Assembly (NCBI RefSeq): GCF_027111355.2
Contig: NZ_CP114291.2
Span: 124,001 to 188,000, forward strand
Source of the DNA: Flavobacterium eburneipallidum
GTDB taxonomy: Bacteria; Bacteroidota; Bacteroidia; Flavobacteriales; Flavobacteriaceae
Reading direction: 5' to 3'
Length of the DNA stretch: 64,000 bases
Part shown: piece by piece, positions 47,479 to 57,185 of the stretch
Position numbering within the stretch: the first letter of the stretch is position 1
Layout: every line of letters starts with the position of its first letter
Notes under the pieces: generated by a model
Databases searched by the model: none
What the model was told of the DNA's origin: nothing
Seen by the model: the letters and a program-made list of their open reading frames with translations, nothing else
Made by a program: the position numbers and the translations under genes

Positions 47479-50400
47479 TTATTTTGTAATTGATATTCTT
47501 GTTTTTATATCGTCGAATTCTACTTCGATTCCCTCATTTATAGCCTCTTCAAAAACCAATATTTCTGTTAGTGTTTCTGATTTGATGTATGCTTCGTTTG
47601 CTTTTACAGCTGTTTCCAATGCTGCATTTTTTTGCAAATGAACTTTAATTTTATCGGTAACTTCAAAACCAGAATCTTTTCTGATGTTCTGAATTCGGTT
47701 AACCAATTCTCTAGCAATTCCTTCTTCTCTCAATTCTGGAGAGATGGTAATGTCCAGCGCTACCGTTATTCCATTGGAATTAGCAACCAACCAACCTTCA
47801 ATATCTTGCGAAGAAATCTCTACATCTTCTAGCGATAAATTTATGTTATTTTCTCCAATAACAATGGTTATGCTTCCTGCCTTATCTAATTGATTGATTT
47901 GTTCCGCAGAAAAACTTTGTATCTCTTTGGCTATCAATCCCATATCTTTTCCGAAACGCGGACCAAGTGCCTTGAAATTGGGTTTAATCTGCTTCACTAA
48001 AATACCTGAAGCATCATCCAAAAGCACGATTTCTTTCACGTTTACTTCTGCTTTTATCAGGTCAGAAACCGCCTCAATTTCAAGCTTCTGATTCTCGTCA
48101 AGTACTGGAATCATTACCTTTTGCAACGGTTGACGCACCTTGATCATTTCCTTTTTTCGAAGCGATAAAACGAGTGAAGAAATGGTCTGCGCTTTCTGCA
48201 TTTTGCTCTCCAACGATTTATCAACAAAGTTTTCAACTGAAACAGGGAATTTTGCCAAGTGAACCGAGTCAAATTTCTCTGTATTTGTAGCTAATGTCAA
48301 GTCTCTGTAAAGTTTGTCCATAAAGAACGGAGCGATTGGAGCACCTAGTTTACTGACAGTCAATAAACACGTATATAACGTTTGGTAAGCCGCAATTTTG
48401 TCCTGTGCATAATCCCCTTTCCAGAAACGACGACGACACAAACGAACGTACCAGTTACTCAAATTTTCCTGCACAAATTCCGAAATCGCACGAGCCGCTT
48501 TTGTTGGTTCGTAATCCGCATAAGCTTCATCCACCACTTTTACCAAAGTATTCAACTCCGAAATAATCCATCGGTCGATTTCCGGTCTTTCGTTCAACGG
48601 AACTTCTGCTTCGGCATAAGTGAAATTATCGATATTGGCATACAACGCAAAGAAAGAATAAGTGTTGTACAAGGTTCCGAAGAATTTACGACGAACCTCT
48701 GCAATTCCTTCAATGTCAAATTTCAAGTTGTCCCAAGGATTCGCATTCGAAATCATGTACCAACGCGTGGCATCTGGTCCGTATTCAGCAATTGTTTCAA
48801 AAGGATCGGTTGCATTTCCTAAACGTTTCGACATTTTGTGTCCGTTTTTGTCCAAAACCAATCCGTTGGAAACCACATTTTTATACGATGGCCTATCAAA
48901 AACCAAGGTTGCAATGGCGTGCAAAGTATAAAACCAACCACGAGTTTGATCTACTCCTTCAGCAATAAAATCCGCAGGAAAATCTTGATTTCCGTCAATT
49001 TTATCTTTGTTTTCAAAAGGATAATGCCATTGCGCATAAGGCATTGAACCCGAATCAAACCAAACGTCAATCAGATCCGATTCGCGTTTCATTGGTTTTC
49101 CGGAAGCAGAAACCAAAGTAATTTCATCAACTACATTTTTATGCAAATCAATCAAATCATAGTTGGCTTCATCCATATTTCCAATTTCGAAACCTTTGAA
49201 AGGATTTGCTGCCTGGAAACCTGCTAATATAGATTTTTCGATTTCGTTATATAATTCTTCAACAGAACCAATCAAGATTTCTTCTGTTCCTTCTTCGTTT
49301 CTCCAAATTGGTAACGGAATTCCCCAAAAACGAGAACGGGATAAATTCCAGTCGTTGGCATTTTTCAACCAATTCCCGAAACGTCCTTCTCCGGTTGCTT
49401 TCGGTTTCCAGTTGATAGTTTCATTTAGTTCGAACATTCTATCGCGCACTTTCGTAATTTCGATAAACCAGGAATCTAACGGATAATATAAAATTGGCGT
49501 ATCTGTTCTCCAGCAATGTGGGTAACTGTGCACGTATTTCTCTACTTTGAACGCTTTATTTTCTTCTTTTAACTGAATGGCAATTTCCACATCGGCAGAA
49601 CGTTCAGGAGCGTCACCATCAGTATAATATTCGTTTTTAACGTATTTTCCAGAAAAACTTCCTAAACCGTCAATGAATTTTCCTTGCAAATTGACCAACG
49701 GAACTAGGTTTTCATTTTCATCTAAAACCAGCATTGGCGGAACTTCTGGAACCGCTTCTCTAGCCACTTTGGCATCATCAGCACCAAATGTTGGAGCGGT
49801 GTGCACGATTCCTGTACCGTCTTCGGTAGTCACGAAATCTCCTGAAATTACTCGGAAAGCATTTTCTGGAATATGGTATGGCAAAGCCAACTGCATCAAT
49901 TGTTCGTAACGAATTCCAACTAAATCTGCTCCTTTGCATTCGGTCAGGATTTGGTATGGAATTTTCTTGTCGCCTTCTTTAAAATTTTCAAAATCGGAAG
50001 CTTCGGTACTTGGAAAAAATCCTTTTCCAAATTGTTTTCCAACCAAATTTTTAGCCAAAATTACTTTGACAGGTCGGAAGGTATATTGATTGAAAGTTTC
50101 AACTAAAACATAATCAATTTTTGGACCAACTGTCAACGCTGTATTCGAAGGCAAAGTCCAAGGCGTTGTCGTCCAAGCCAAGATATGAATATCTCCAAAT
50201 TCCTGAAGAAATGAAGGCAAAGTTTCGTTTAATGCTTTAAATTGGGCAACTATCGTTGTATCGGTTACATCACGGTAAGATCCCGGTTGGTTTACTTCGT
50301 GAGAAGACAATCCTGTTCCTGCTTTTGGAGAATACGGCTGAATGGTGTAGCCTTTGTACATCAAATCCTTGTTGTAGATTTGTTTCAAAATCCACCAAAC

Positions 50401-50880
50401 GGTTTCCATATACTTGGATTTGTAAGTCACATACGGATCTTCCATATCCACCCAATACCCCATTTTTTCGGTCAAATCGTTCCACACATCGGTATAACGC
50501 ATCACGGTTTTTTTACAGGCTTCGTTGTATTCGGCTACGGAAATAGTTTTTCCAATATCTTCTTTGGTAATGCCTAATGACGCTTCGGTACCTAATTCTA
50601 CAGGCAAACCGTGCGTATCCCAGCCAGCTTTACGCTTAACTTGGAATCCTTTTTGAGTTTTATAACGGCAAAATATATCTTTAATCGCACGTGCCATCAC
50701 GTGGTGAATTCCCGGTAGTCCATTTGCCGAAGGTGGTCCTTCAAAAAACACGAATGGTGGGTTGCCTTCGCGAGTGGTTACACTCTTCTCGAATATGTTT
50801 TCTTTTTTCCAAAAATCAAGTACTTCCGATGCAACTGTAGGCAGGTTAAGTCCTTTGTATTCAGTAAATTTTATGCTCAT
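47479..50880 (-). CDS. ileS: Isoleucyl-tRNA synthetase, long (IleS2-like) form
   Basis: 1133 residues. Charges tRNA-Ile; class I synthetase. The HIGH region appears as PGIHHVMARAIKD, followed by WDTHGLPVELGTE, the editing (CP1) domain with WTTTPWTLPSNTAL, the DVWFDSGS block and KMSKRLGN as the KMSKS loop. The size (about 190 residues longer than E. coli IleS) and the KMSKR variant point to the eukaryote-like type 2 enzyme, which as a class tolerates mupirocin. Upstream of the ATG is a TTACTTTCGC sequence resembling, but not matching, the -7 box. The DksA-like gene follows by 7 bp. Confidence 0.97.
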   Translation of the reverse strand: MSIKFTEYKGLNLPTVASEVLDFWKKENIFEKSVTTREGNPPFVFFEGPPSANGLPGIHHVMARAIKDIFCRYKTQKGFQVKRKAGWDTHGLPVELGTEASLGITKEDIGKTISVAEYNEACKKTVMRYTDVWNDLTEKMGYWVDMEDPYVTYKSKYMETVWWILKQIYNKDLMYKGYTIQPYSPKAGTGLSSHEVNQPGSYRDVTDTTIVAQFKALNETLPSFLQEFGDIHILAWTTTPWTLPSNTALTVGPKIDYVLVETFNQYTFRPVKVILAKNLVGKQFGKGFFPSTEASDFENFKEGDKKIPYQILTECKGADLVGIRYEQLMQLALPYHIPENAFRVISGDFVTTEDGTGIVHTAPTFGADDAKVAREAVPEVPPMLVLDENENLVPLVNLQGKFIDGLGSFSGKYVKNEYYTDGDAPERSADVEIAIQLKEENKAFKVEKYVHSYPHCWRTDTPILYYPLDSWFIEITKVRDRMFELNETINWKPKATGEGRFGNWLKNANDWNLSRSRFWGIPLPIWRNEEGTEEILIGSVEELYNEIEKSILAGFQAANPFKGFEIGNMDEANYDLIDLHKNVVDEITLVSASGKPMKRESDLIDVWFDSGSMPYAQWHYPFENKDKIDGNQDFPADFIAEGVDQTRGWFYTLHAIATLVFDRPSYKNVVSNGLVLDKNGHKMSKRLGNATDPFETIAEYGPDATRWYMISNANPWDNLKFDIEGIAEVRRKFFGTLYNTYSFFALYANIDNFTYAEAEVPLNERPEIDRWIISELNTLVKVVDEAYADYEPTKAARAISEFVQENLSNWYVRLCRRRFWKGDYAQDKIAAYQTLYTCLLTVSKLGAPIAPFFMDKLYRDLTLATNTEKFDSVHLAKFPVSVENFVDKSLESKMQKAQTISSLVLSLRKKEMIKVRQPLQKVMIPVLDENQKLEIEAVSDLIKAEVNVKEIVLLDDASGILVKQIKPNFKALGPRFGKDMGLIAKEIQSFSAEQINQLDKAGSITIVIGENNINLSLEDVEISSQDIEGWLVANSNGITVALDITISPELREEGIARELVNRIQNIRKDSGFEVTDKIKVHLQKNAALETAVKANEAYIKSETLTEILVFEEAINEGIEVEFDDIKTRISITK

Positions 50881-50923
50881 TTTATCCTTTTCTTTAATCG
50901 CGGTGCGAAAGTAAGAAATAGTT

Positions 50924-50951
50924 ATGAATTATGAGTGATGAGTGATGAGTT
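50924..50951. repeat. ATGAGTG heptamer array upstream of ileS
   Basis: Four units: ATGAATT, ATGAGTG, ATGAGTG, ATGAGTT. It lies about 45 bp before the ileS start. Confidence 0.8.
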
Positions 50952-50958
50952 TTTGTTT

Positions 50959-51061
50959 ACCGCAAAGACACAAAAGCGCAAAGTTTTATTAAGAATAGAA
51001 TCAAAACTTTAATGAGCAAACAAAAACGCATTAAATCTTTGTGCCATCGAGCCTTTGCGGT
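50959..51061. repeat. Inverted-repeat element between recO and ileS
   Basis: Outer arms ACCGCAAAG (50959-50967) and CTTTGCGGT (51053-51061); further internal arms GCGCAAAG / CTTTGTGC and AAAGTTTT / AAAACTTT. All paired arms together make an AT-rich cruciform-like structure of about 103 bp. Confidence 0.7.
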
Positions 51062-51069
51062 TGAATTTT

Positions 51070-51783
51070 TCAAGAAAAAACTTCCTTTAAAACGTCCAAG
51101 GATTTTGGTTTTCTAAAACCGTCGAGATGGAAAGTATAGTAATCAATCAGGATTTTCAAGAGGATTTGCCTTTCAATGACGTGAAAGGTTTTTTGGTCGT
51201 TGTCGAATTTTAAATGGATGAGTTTTTTGAAAAGATTGGTTTCGTGTTCTGTCAATGAACCAATGCCGTGAAATGGGGTAAAAACACCCTCGTTGGCATC
51301 AAAAAAAGGAAATTCCATTTCGGAAATGTCGGGGTAAAAACCGAGATATTTCGTTATCTCCAGCATTAAAATCAGGTGAAAATTAGCGGTTTCATCGTGA
51401 TTGTCGAGCCAATGCAAGGCCGTTTCCAAGAAAGCGAAAAGATGTTCGTTTTTCTCTTCTTCGTGAATGGAATGGTGCAGAATTTCGGAAATAAACATCA
51501 CAATCGTACTCTTGAAAATATCCGAATGGATCGATTGAAACGGAGTTGCAATTTTGATTTCTTTGAAGTTCTCTAAAGTGCCTTTATTTTTGTGAACGGC
51601 TTCGATTTCGAGAATGGTCAACGGCTGGAAATAGGCAATTTTCTGGTTTGATTTTCGGGAAGAAAAAGCGTCTCGAACAAAGTAGGTTTTCAAACCGTGT
51701 GCTTGTGTAAAGCATTTTACAATCAAGCTTTTCTCCTGATATTTGAGAGAAGAAATGACGATGGCTTTGGTTTTGACTAACAA
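51070..51783 (-). CDS. recO: DNA repair protein RecO
   Basis: 237 residues. RecO loads RecA on SSB-coated DNA with RecR. The N-terminal OB fold starts LVKTKAIVISSLKYQEKSLIV and the family-typical TFHLDGFRKPKSLD lies near the C-terminus. The only usable start is TTG at 51783-51781: an in-frame TAA lies four codons upstream and the next ATG is far inside. The base immediately upstream of TG belongs to a heptamer array, so the array forms the whole 5' region where a ribosome-binding site would be. porZ lies 65 bp upstream on the same strand. Confidence 0.92.
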   Translation of the reverse strand: MLVKTKAIVISSLKYQEKSLIVKCFTQAHGLKTYFVRDAFSSRKSNQKIAYFQPLTILEIEAVHKNKGTLENFKEIKIATPFQSIHSDIFKSTIVMFISEILHHSIHEEEKNEHLFAFLETALHWLDNHDETANFHLILMLEITKYLGFYPDISEMEFPFFDANEGVFTPFHGIGSLTEHETNLFKKLIHLKFDNDQKTFHVIERQILLKILIDYYTFHLDGFRKPKSLDVLKEVFS

Positions 51784-51824
51784 TTTTAGATTTTAGATTT
51801 TAGATTTTAGATTTTAGATTTTAG
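51783..51824. repeat. Six perfect ATTTTAG heptamers at the recO start
   Basis: ATTTTAG repeated six times without error, occupying most of the 65-bp porZ-recO spacer and ending on the first base of the recO start codon (minus strand reads CTAAAAT then TG). Confidence 0.95.
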
Positions 51825-51848
51825 ATTTCAAGAATCTGCCATCTGATT

Positions 51849-54146
51849 TTACCTGATAATCATTACTTTTTTGACTTTGGTTTCAATACCATCCTGTGCC
51901 GAAATAAAAATCATGTAAACGCCCGAAGCTACTTTATGTTTTCCAAAAGCGGTGGTGTCCCATTCTATTGTTCCTCCTTCGGAAGTGGTTTCGTAAACAA
52001 GATTGCCTTCGATATCGGTAATCTTTACAGTAGCTTTATCCAACAATCCTGCGATTTTTACGGTTCCTTCAAATTCGGGACGAACAGGATTTGGATACAC
52101 ATAAACGTTGCTTAAATCTTCATTGGCAGCAGTAGCAGTTCCTTTGAATGAAACCATTCCCTTGCTGGTAGCAATAAAAACTTCTCCAGTTGTGCTATTG
52201 ATATCAATATCATTGATAGTATTACTAGGCAAGGGCGAATTATTTATGGTAAAATGATATTTGGTTTCCTGTCCGTTTGGCGAAACAAGAAAAATACCAG
52301 AATCGGCAGTACCAATCCATTTATTATTAGCTCCATCTACGGCAATATCCGTAATCGATTGTTCATACATGAGTTCTTGAGCCAATCCATCTTCCAAAAT
52401 AATTATCGGATTAGCTTTCATCTGATCTTCAGTTTGAAAACTACTTACACTAGACAACACTCTTAACCCTTTGGTTGTTCCTATCCAAAGTTGATTTCCA
52501 GTATCTATGGCTATAGTTCTAGTATCAGTAGTAGGTAAATTACCCGTATCTACACCAGAGGAAATTTTCTTAAATTTATTAGTTGATTCATTATAACTGA
52601 TTAATCCGTCGGTATTCGTACACCACCATTTTGTGTTATTCTTATCAATTAGCATTCGCCCCATACTGGCATCAATACTTTTATCCAAGATTCCGTTTAA
52701 GGAAAAACTTTGCCAGGTTCCATCTTTTTTAAGGACTTTTAATCCATTCTCTATAAGACTATTATTGAGCCAAAGGTTTCCAGCGGTATCGAATGCACCT
52801 CCATTAATTCGAACATCACCACGATAACCTGGAATAAATGTAATATCTTCTAGTCCGCTATTAGTCTGATTGTACAAAAAAGTAGGAACGTCATTCTGAA
52901 TTTTTAATAAACCAGAAAAATATGAACTTAAATAAACTTCTTTTTCGTTATTGGGATTAATCATGACTCTAACTATCGATTTTGCCCCCAACACTTTTTC
53001 ATAAGGAATATTTAGCCAGCCTGTTGCGCTGTATTTACTAATACCATAACTGTCCAATGGAGTTATATCGTAGGTTGCTGTATAATCCCCATAAACTACC
53101 CACATCATATCCGAAGTGGTTTGAAGTGCAAAAATATTATTTCGAGAAGGACCATCTGGTGTATCATTTTCAAAACCAGAAGCAACTGCAATTGTGGTAT
53201 TTATTAGACCATTTTCATTTGTACCAATATAAGCCACATCATTAATTGCTGTAGCACAAGTAAAACTAACTGCACTTCCAGTAATTTGATTGCTATTAAT
53301 TTGACGGACAATTGCCATTTGATTGTTGTAGAAATAAACACTACTTGCCGTTGTGATAACCAAATAATTGGCTGTTTTTCTCATATCTACTGCAGCTTGA
53401 GGAAGTTGTGAATACCCAACAAAAGAATTAGAACCCGAATCGTATTTATGAATGTAGCCTGAAGAATTAATCGCAAAAAGTTCGGTTCCAAAAGCTTCAA
53501 CACTTGACCAACTACCCGAGGCTATTGATGTCCATTGATTGTAATCGATTAAGTTTTTATTGTTTATATCTGCCTTTTTTATGCCTTCAATAGTTGAGGC
53601 GTAAATAAAACCATTAAAGACTGCTGTCTGGCTAATGCTTATTTCGGCACCATTGTTTCCAATGAAATAAGTATCCCCAAATAACATGGTTGTCATATTG
53701 AATTGCACAATTCCAAAATCACAAGAAACATAAACAATTCCATTGTGTTCCATGAAATGATTGATTTTCTTGATATTGGTGGGAATTTGTTTGTTGATTA
53801 TATCCACAATATTCAACATACTTCCATCGGCTTCATTGATAACAATCATCAACCCATTTTGATAACCCACCAGAGTTTTATTAGATGTGGTGCTGTAATA
53901 CAAAGAAGTTATGGTTTCACCCGAAAGTCCATCAATGGTATTAGTCGTTTTTATTTGACTTGTAGCTGTGTTTTTAGAAAACAAAGCATTTTCCGAAGCG
54001 GCAAAAATAGCTGTAGAAGATTGTGAAACATCTTTGATATTAGTATATGAAAAGTAACCTTGCCAAAGTTGTTTGCTTTGAGCAAAACCCATTTGCATAG
54101 TCATCAGAAGTACAAAATAAAACAGCTTTTTTTTCATTAATTGCAT
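51849..54146 (-). CDS. porZ: T9SS beta-propeller protein PorZ
   Basis: 765 residues (or 762 from Met4). Signal peptide MKKKLFYFVLLMTMQMGFAQ. It begins with WQGYFSYTNIKDVSQ, then two seven-bladed-type propellers rich in two-component-regulator repeats (for example IGTTKGLRVL, WIGTADSGIFLV), and ends in a T9SS type A sorting-domain-like tail (YVYPNPVRPEFEG ... VKKVMIIR). PorZ is a surface component of the T9SS attachment complex in P. gingivalis; in that system it is needed for LPS-linked client processing. It would work on clients such as the PL11 and TPR proteins here. recO follows on the same strand. Confidence 0.85.
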   Translation of the reverse strand: MQLMKKKLFYFVLLMTMQMGFAQSKQLWQGYFSYTNIKDVSQSSTAIFAASENALFSKNTATSQIKTTNTIDGLSGETITSLYYSTTSNKTLVGYQNGLMIVINEADGSMLNIVDIINKQIPTNIKKINHFMEHNGIVYVSCDFGIVQFNMTTMLFGDTYFIGNNGAEISISQTAVFNGFIYASTIEGIKKADINNKNLIDYNQWTSIASGSWSSVEAFGTELFAINSSGYIHKYDSGSNSFVGYSQLPQAAVDMRKTANYLVITTASSVYFYNNQMAIVRQINSNQITGSAVSFTCATAINDVAYIGTNENGLINTTIAVASGFENDTPDGPSRNNIFALQTTSDMMWVVYGDYTATYDITPLDSYGISKYSATGWLNIPYEKVLGAKSIVRVMINPNNEKEVYLSSYFSGLLKIQNDVPTFLYNQTNSGLEDITFIPGYRGDVRINGGAFDTAGNLWLNNSLIENGLKVLKKDGTWQSFSLNGILDKSIDASMGRMLIDKNNTKWWCTNTDGLISYNESTNKFKKISSGVDTGNLPTTDTRTIAIDTGNQLWIGTTKGLRVLSSVSSFQTEDQMKANPIIILEDGLAQELMYEQSITDIAVDGANNKWIGTADSGIFLVSPNGQETKYHFTINNSPLPSNTINDIDINSTTGEVFIATSKGMVSFKGTATAANEDLSNVYVYPNPVRPEFEGTVKIAGLLDKATVKITDIEGNLVYETTSEGGTIEWDTTAFGKHKVASGVYMIFISAQDGIETKVKKVMIIR

Positions 54147-54211
54147 TAATATTGGTTGGCAAATATACTACAAACGAAAGTAATGGGTTTTTGTTATATT
54201 CAAAAAATGAC

Positions 54212-55555
54212 TTACACTACCCCTTGAGCCAACATAGCATCGGCTACTTTCACAAATCCTGCAATATTAGCGCCTTTTACATAATCGACATAACCCGTAG
54301 CATCTGTACCATATTTTACACATGAAGCATGAATAGCAAGCATAATTCCTTTTAATTTTTCGTCAACTTCTTCGGCAGACCAGTTCATTCTCAAAGAGTT
54401 TTGTGACATTTCTAGTCCTGATGTGGCCACTCCACCCGCATTGGAAGCTTTTCCTGGTGAGAATAAAATTTTAGCTTTTTGAAATACAATTATAGCCTCT
54501 GGAGTAGCTGGCATATTTGCACCTTCAGCTACACAAATGCAACCATTGGCAACCAATATTTGTGCTTCTTCTTCGTTCAATTCATTTTGGGTAGCACAAG
54601 GCAAGGCAACATCACAAGCTATTTCCCAAGGTTTTTTTCCTGCTACAAATTTTGCATTTGGATATTGGGTGACATAATCGCTAATTCGTCCTCTTCGTTC
54701 ATTTTTGATTTCCATTATATGTGCCAATTTATGAGAGCCAATACCTTCGGAATCGTAAATATAGCCATCCGAATCAGACATTGTCACTACTTTTCCGCCT
54801 AGTTGAGTGGCTTTTTCTACAGCATATTGCGCTACATTTCCCGAACCTGAAACTACTACAGTTTTGCCTGAAATACTTTCGCCTCTAGTTGCCAACATAC
54901 TTTGGGCAAAATAAACCGCTCCATATCCTGTAGCTTCTGGTCGGATTAAGGATCCTCCAAACGAAATTCCTTTTCCAGTTAAAACACCTGTAAATTCATT
55001 GCGAAGTCGTTTATATTGTCCGAACATATAACCAACTTCTCTTCCACCAACTCCAATGTCACCGGCTGGAACATCGGTATCTGCGCCAATATGCTTGGAT
55101 AATTCAGTCATAAAGGCTTGGCAAAAACGCATTACCTCATTATCTGATTTTCCTTTGGGATCAAAATCGGCTCCTCCTTTTCCACCGCCCATAGGCAAGG
55201 TAGTTAAGCTATTTTTGAACGTTTGTTCGAAAGCCAAAAATTTTAAAATACTTAAATTGACCGAAGGATGAAAACGAATACCTCCTTTATAAGGTCCAAT
55301 TGCCGAATTCATTTGGATGCGATAGCCTCTATTGACTTGGGTTTCGCCTTTGTCATCCGTCCAAACTACTCTAAAAATAATAATTCTTTCTGATTCGACC
55401 ATTCGTTCCAAAAGCATCTTGTTTTGGTATTTTTTATTTTCTTCAATAAAAGGAATTACGGTTTCGGCCACCTCTTTTACGGCTTGCATAAATTCGGGTT
55501 CGTTTGGATTTTTCTTGGCAACTAATTCGATGAAATCAATAATGCTTTGTGACAT
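54212..55555 (-). CDS. gdhA: NADP-specific glutamate dehydrogenase
   Basis: 447 residues from the ATG at 55555, the same length as E. coli GdhA; an upstream in-frame ATG at 55603 would add 16 unlikely residues and overlap the -7 box. It interconverts 2-oxoglutarate plus ammonia with glutamate. The active-site block LPMGGGKGGADFDPKGKSD, the family signature VPAGDIGVGGREVGYMFGQY and the nucleotide-binding VVSGSGNVAQYAVEKA segment are present. A complete promoter lies 46-79 bp upstream. Confidence 0.97.
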   Translation of the reverse strand: MSQSIIDFIELVAKKNPNEPEFMQAVKEVAETVIPFIEENKKYQNKMLLERMVESERIIIFRVVWTDDKGETQVNRGYRIQMNSAIGPYKGGIRFHPSVNLSILKFLAFEQTFKNSLTTLPMGGGKGGADFDPKGKSDNEVMRFCQAFMTELSKHIGADTDVPAGDIGVGGREVGYMFGQYKRLRNEFTGVLTGKGISFGGSLIRPEATGYGAVYFAQSMLATRGESISGKTVVVSGSGNVAQYAVEKATQLGGKVVTMSDSDGYIYDSEGIGSHKLAHIMEIKNERRGRISDYVTQYPNAKFVAGKKPWEIACDVALPCATQNELNEEEAQILVANGCICVAEGANMPATPEAIIVFQKAKILFSPGKASNAGGVATSGLEMSQNSLRMNWSAEEVDEKLKGIMLAIHASCVKYGTDATGYVDYVKGANIAGFVKVADAMLAQGVV

Positions 55556-55600
55556 GATTATAGAATATTTAGGTTTAGAAAATCGTTTTTGCTTCTCTAA

Positions 55601-55634
55601 CAAAGATACTGTTTATGAGCATATCTATCAGCAA
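55601..55634 (-). promoter_or_regulatory. Promoter of gdhA
   Basis: Minus strand TTG (55634-55632), a 23-nt spacer, TATCTTTG (55608-55601). Predicted start near 55594, leader about 40 nt. Confidence 0.68.
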
Positions 55635-55771
55635 TTTAGGGATTTCTTCTGTTTCTGATATTATTTTTATTTATGATAAATGAATTTAATTTAAAATCAT
55701 AAGAATTGTTGAGAAAAACCAAAATCTGTTATATTTTATTTGGAAAAAATCGGGATTGATTGATGTTTTTA

Positions 55772-55779
55772 TATATTTG
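55772..55779 (+). promoter_or_regulatory. Putative -7 element of the THC0290_0291-family gene
   Basis: TATATTTG matches TANNTTTG, 21 bp before the ATG at 55801. TTG triplets upstream are at non-standard spacing (9, 13 or 29 nt), so the -33 is uncertain. Confidence 0.4.
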
Positions 55780-55800
55780 TAGAAAAGTAATTTATAATAA

Positions 55801-56604
55801 ATGACCCCAAAATCTATTATAGCCTTCTGTATTTTTCTTTTTGGATTTTCAAATGCAACCCATGCGCAATTTGGATTTTCTCATGAAATTGGTGCTATTG
55901 CAGGACCAGTAGTCTTTCAATCCGATTATGGAGAAAGATATGATTTCACTACAAATCTTGGAAATTCTGGATTTGGAATTGGACTAATTCATTATCTAAA
56001 CTTCTCTTACACAGCAGAATGTAACTGTTATACTCCCGAAACTTATTTTAATGACCACTTCAAATTAAGAAGCGAATTATCATACAATAAGACTGAATTA
56101 GAGCATTTTGGACAATGGACAGAAGGCAAACCATCGCTTGGCAAAGAGCAATTAAAAGCCATGACTGGAAACACTTCCGTAACCAATGTAGGAATGCAAT
56201 TGGAATTTTTTCCTTTCAGTATTCGTGAATTTACCGCTACTACTGGAAGCTTGGCTCCCTATATCAGTTTTGGAGGGCAATTTAGTTTTTACAATGCAAA
56301 AGCTTCGTCAACAATGGGACCTTTGGGAACGCCTTTGACTACTTTTCCAAAATATTTAACTCCAACAGATGATCGATCTTATGGATTTAGTAGCGAAAGC
56401 GGCACGGTTTGGTCTTTAGTAACCAGTTTTGGAACACGTTACAAACTATCACCATTATCTGATTTGATGGTCGATTTACGATTTCAATATTATTTCTCGG
56501 ACTGGGTAGATGGATTAAAGCCTAATCCAAGTCTTTATAAAGAAAACAAAGCCAACGACTGGAATATTTGGTTAAATTTTGGATACATTTATTACTTGCA
56601 ATAA
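55801..56604 (+). CDS. THC0290_0291-family outer-membrane beta-barrel protein
   Basis: 267 residues. Signal peptide MTPKSIIAFCIFLFGFSNATHAQ. The body has alternating amphipathic beta strands with many aromatic residues, starting FGFSHEIGAIAGPVVFQSDY and ending in WNIWLNFGYIYYLQ, as expected for a small outer-membrane barrel. I recognise it as a member of the flavobacterial family named THC0290_0291 in protein databases; its function is unknown. The CNCYTPETYF segment gives two Cys that could form a disulfide. A terminator follows, shared with the convergent DinB-like gene. Confidence 0.78.
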   Translation: MTPKSIIAFCIFLFGFSNATHAQFGFSHEIGAIAGPVVFQSDYGERYDFTTNLGNSGFGIGLIHYLNFSYTAECNCYTPETYFNDHFKLRSELSYNKTELEHFGQWTEGKPSLGKEQLKAMTGNTSVTNVGMQLEFFPFSIREFTATTGSLAPYISFGGQFSFYNAKASSTMGPLGTPLTTFPKYLTPTDDRSYGFSSESGTVWSLVTSFGTRYKLSPLSDLMVDLRFQYYFSDWVDGLKPNPSLYKENKANDWNIWLNFGYIYYLQ

Positions 56605-56623
56605 TCTTCTAACACTAAATAAC

Positions 56624-56663
56624 AAAAATCCCAATGCTGAATAATTTTGGCATTGGGATTTTT
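56624..56663. terminator. Bidirectional terminator between convergent genes
   Basis: AAAAATCCCAATGC / GCATTGGGATTTTT, 14 bp perfect, 12-nt loop. Confidence 0.9.
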
Positions 56664-56682
56664 ATTTTGTGCTATTTCTTAA

Positions 56683-57138
56683 CTAAACAAACTTTCGGAT
56701 GCTCATCATTATTCCAATGTGGATTCCTTCGTGAAAACTATTGAAAGTCATTGCGCCAACTGCACTTGTCAAAACAAAACCTGTTGAAGTTGGATATTCC
56801 GTATAATTTTTGAAAATTCCAGCATTGTAATCTTCTTTTGTTTTTTCGATAGTCGAAAACAACAAAGCTTTGATTTCATCTACTTCGGCTTGCGTAGCGT
56901 CTTGTTCTGGCTTTGTTCCTTTTCGGTATTTTTCTACCAATTCATCCGAAACCATCATCGGTAATCCAGAGAATTTATAGACCAACAATTGTTGCGTCAC
57001 AATAATATGACCCATATTCCAAATCAAATTATTAGTAAATCCTTCGGGAATTTTGTTCAATTGCTCTAATGTATGGTTTTCTAGAATTTTAGAAACCATC
57101 GTTCTGCTGGTTGTTGTAACGGTAAATAGTTGCTCCAT
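56683..57138 (-). CDS. DinB/YfiT-like metalloenzyme-fold protein
   Basis: 151 residues from the ATG at 57138; an earlier in-frame start (57225) overlaps the divergent ArsC-like gene and gives a poor N-terminus. DinB-superfamily four-helix bundles bind metal with three His and often transfer bacillithiol, glutathione or related thiols. Candidate ligands are His in IWNMGHIIVTQQ and the two His in NSFHEGIHIGIM, at the expected helix positions. The YPTSTGF segment is typical. The precise activity is unknown. Divergent from an ArsC/Spx-like gene across a short dyad. Confidence 0.83.
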   Translation of the reverse strand: MEQLFTVTTTSRTMVSKILENHTLEQLNKIPEGFTNNLIWNMGHIIVTQQLLVYKFSGLPMMVSDELVEKYRKGTKPEQDATQAEVDEIKALLFSTIEKTKEDYNAGIFKNYTEYPTSTGFVLTSAVGAMTFNSFHEGIHIGIMMSIRKFV

Positions 57139-57185
57139 TTTTTTTAAATTTTCGATAAAAATAATCATTTTCCGTTTCAAATGAA

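Noticed and set aside
48382..48822. 146-residue plus-strand ORF antisense to ileS
   Set aside because: It mirrors conserved synthetase codons and has no independent features. The same holds for 50242-50577.
51783..51824. Possible CRISPR array
   Set aside because: Units are 7 nt with no spacers and no cas genes anywhere in the window; it is a simple tandem repeat.
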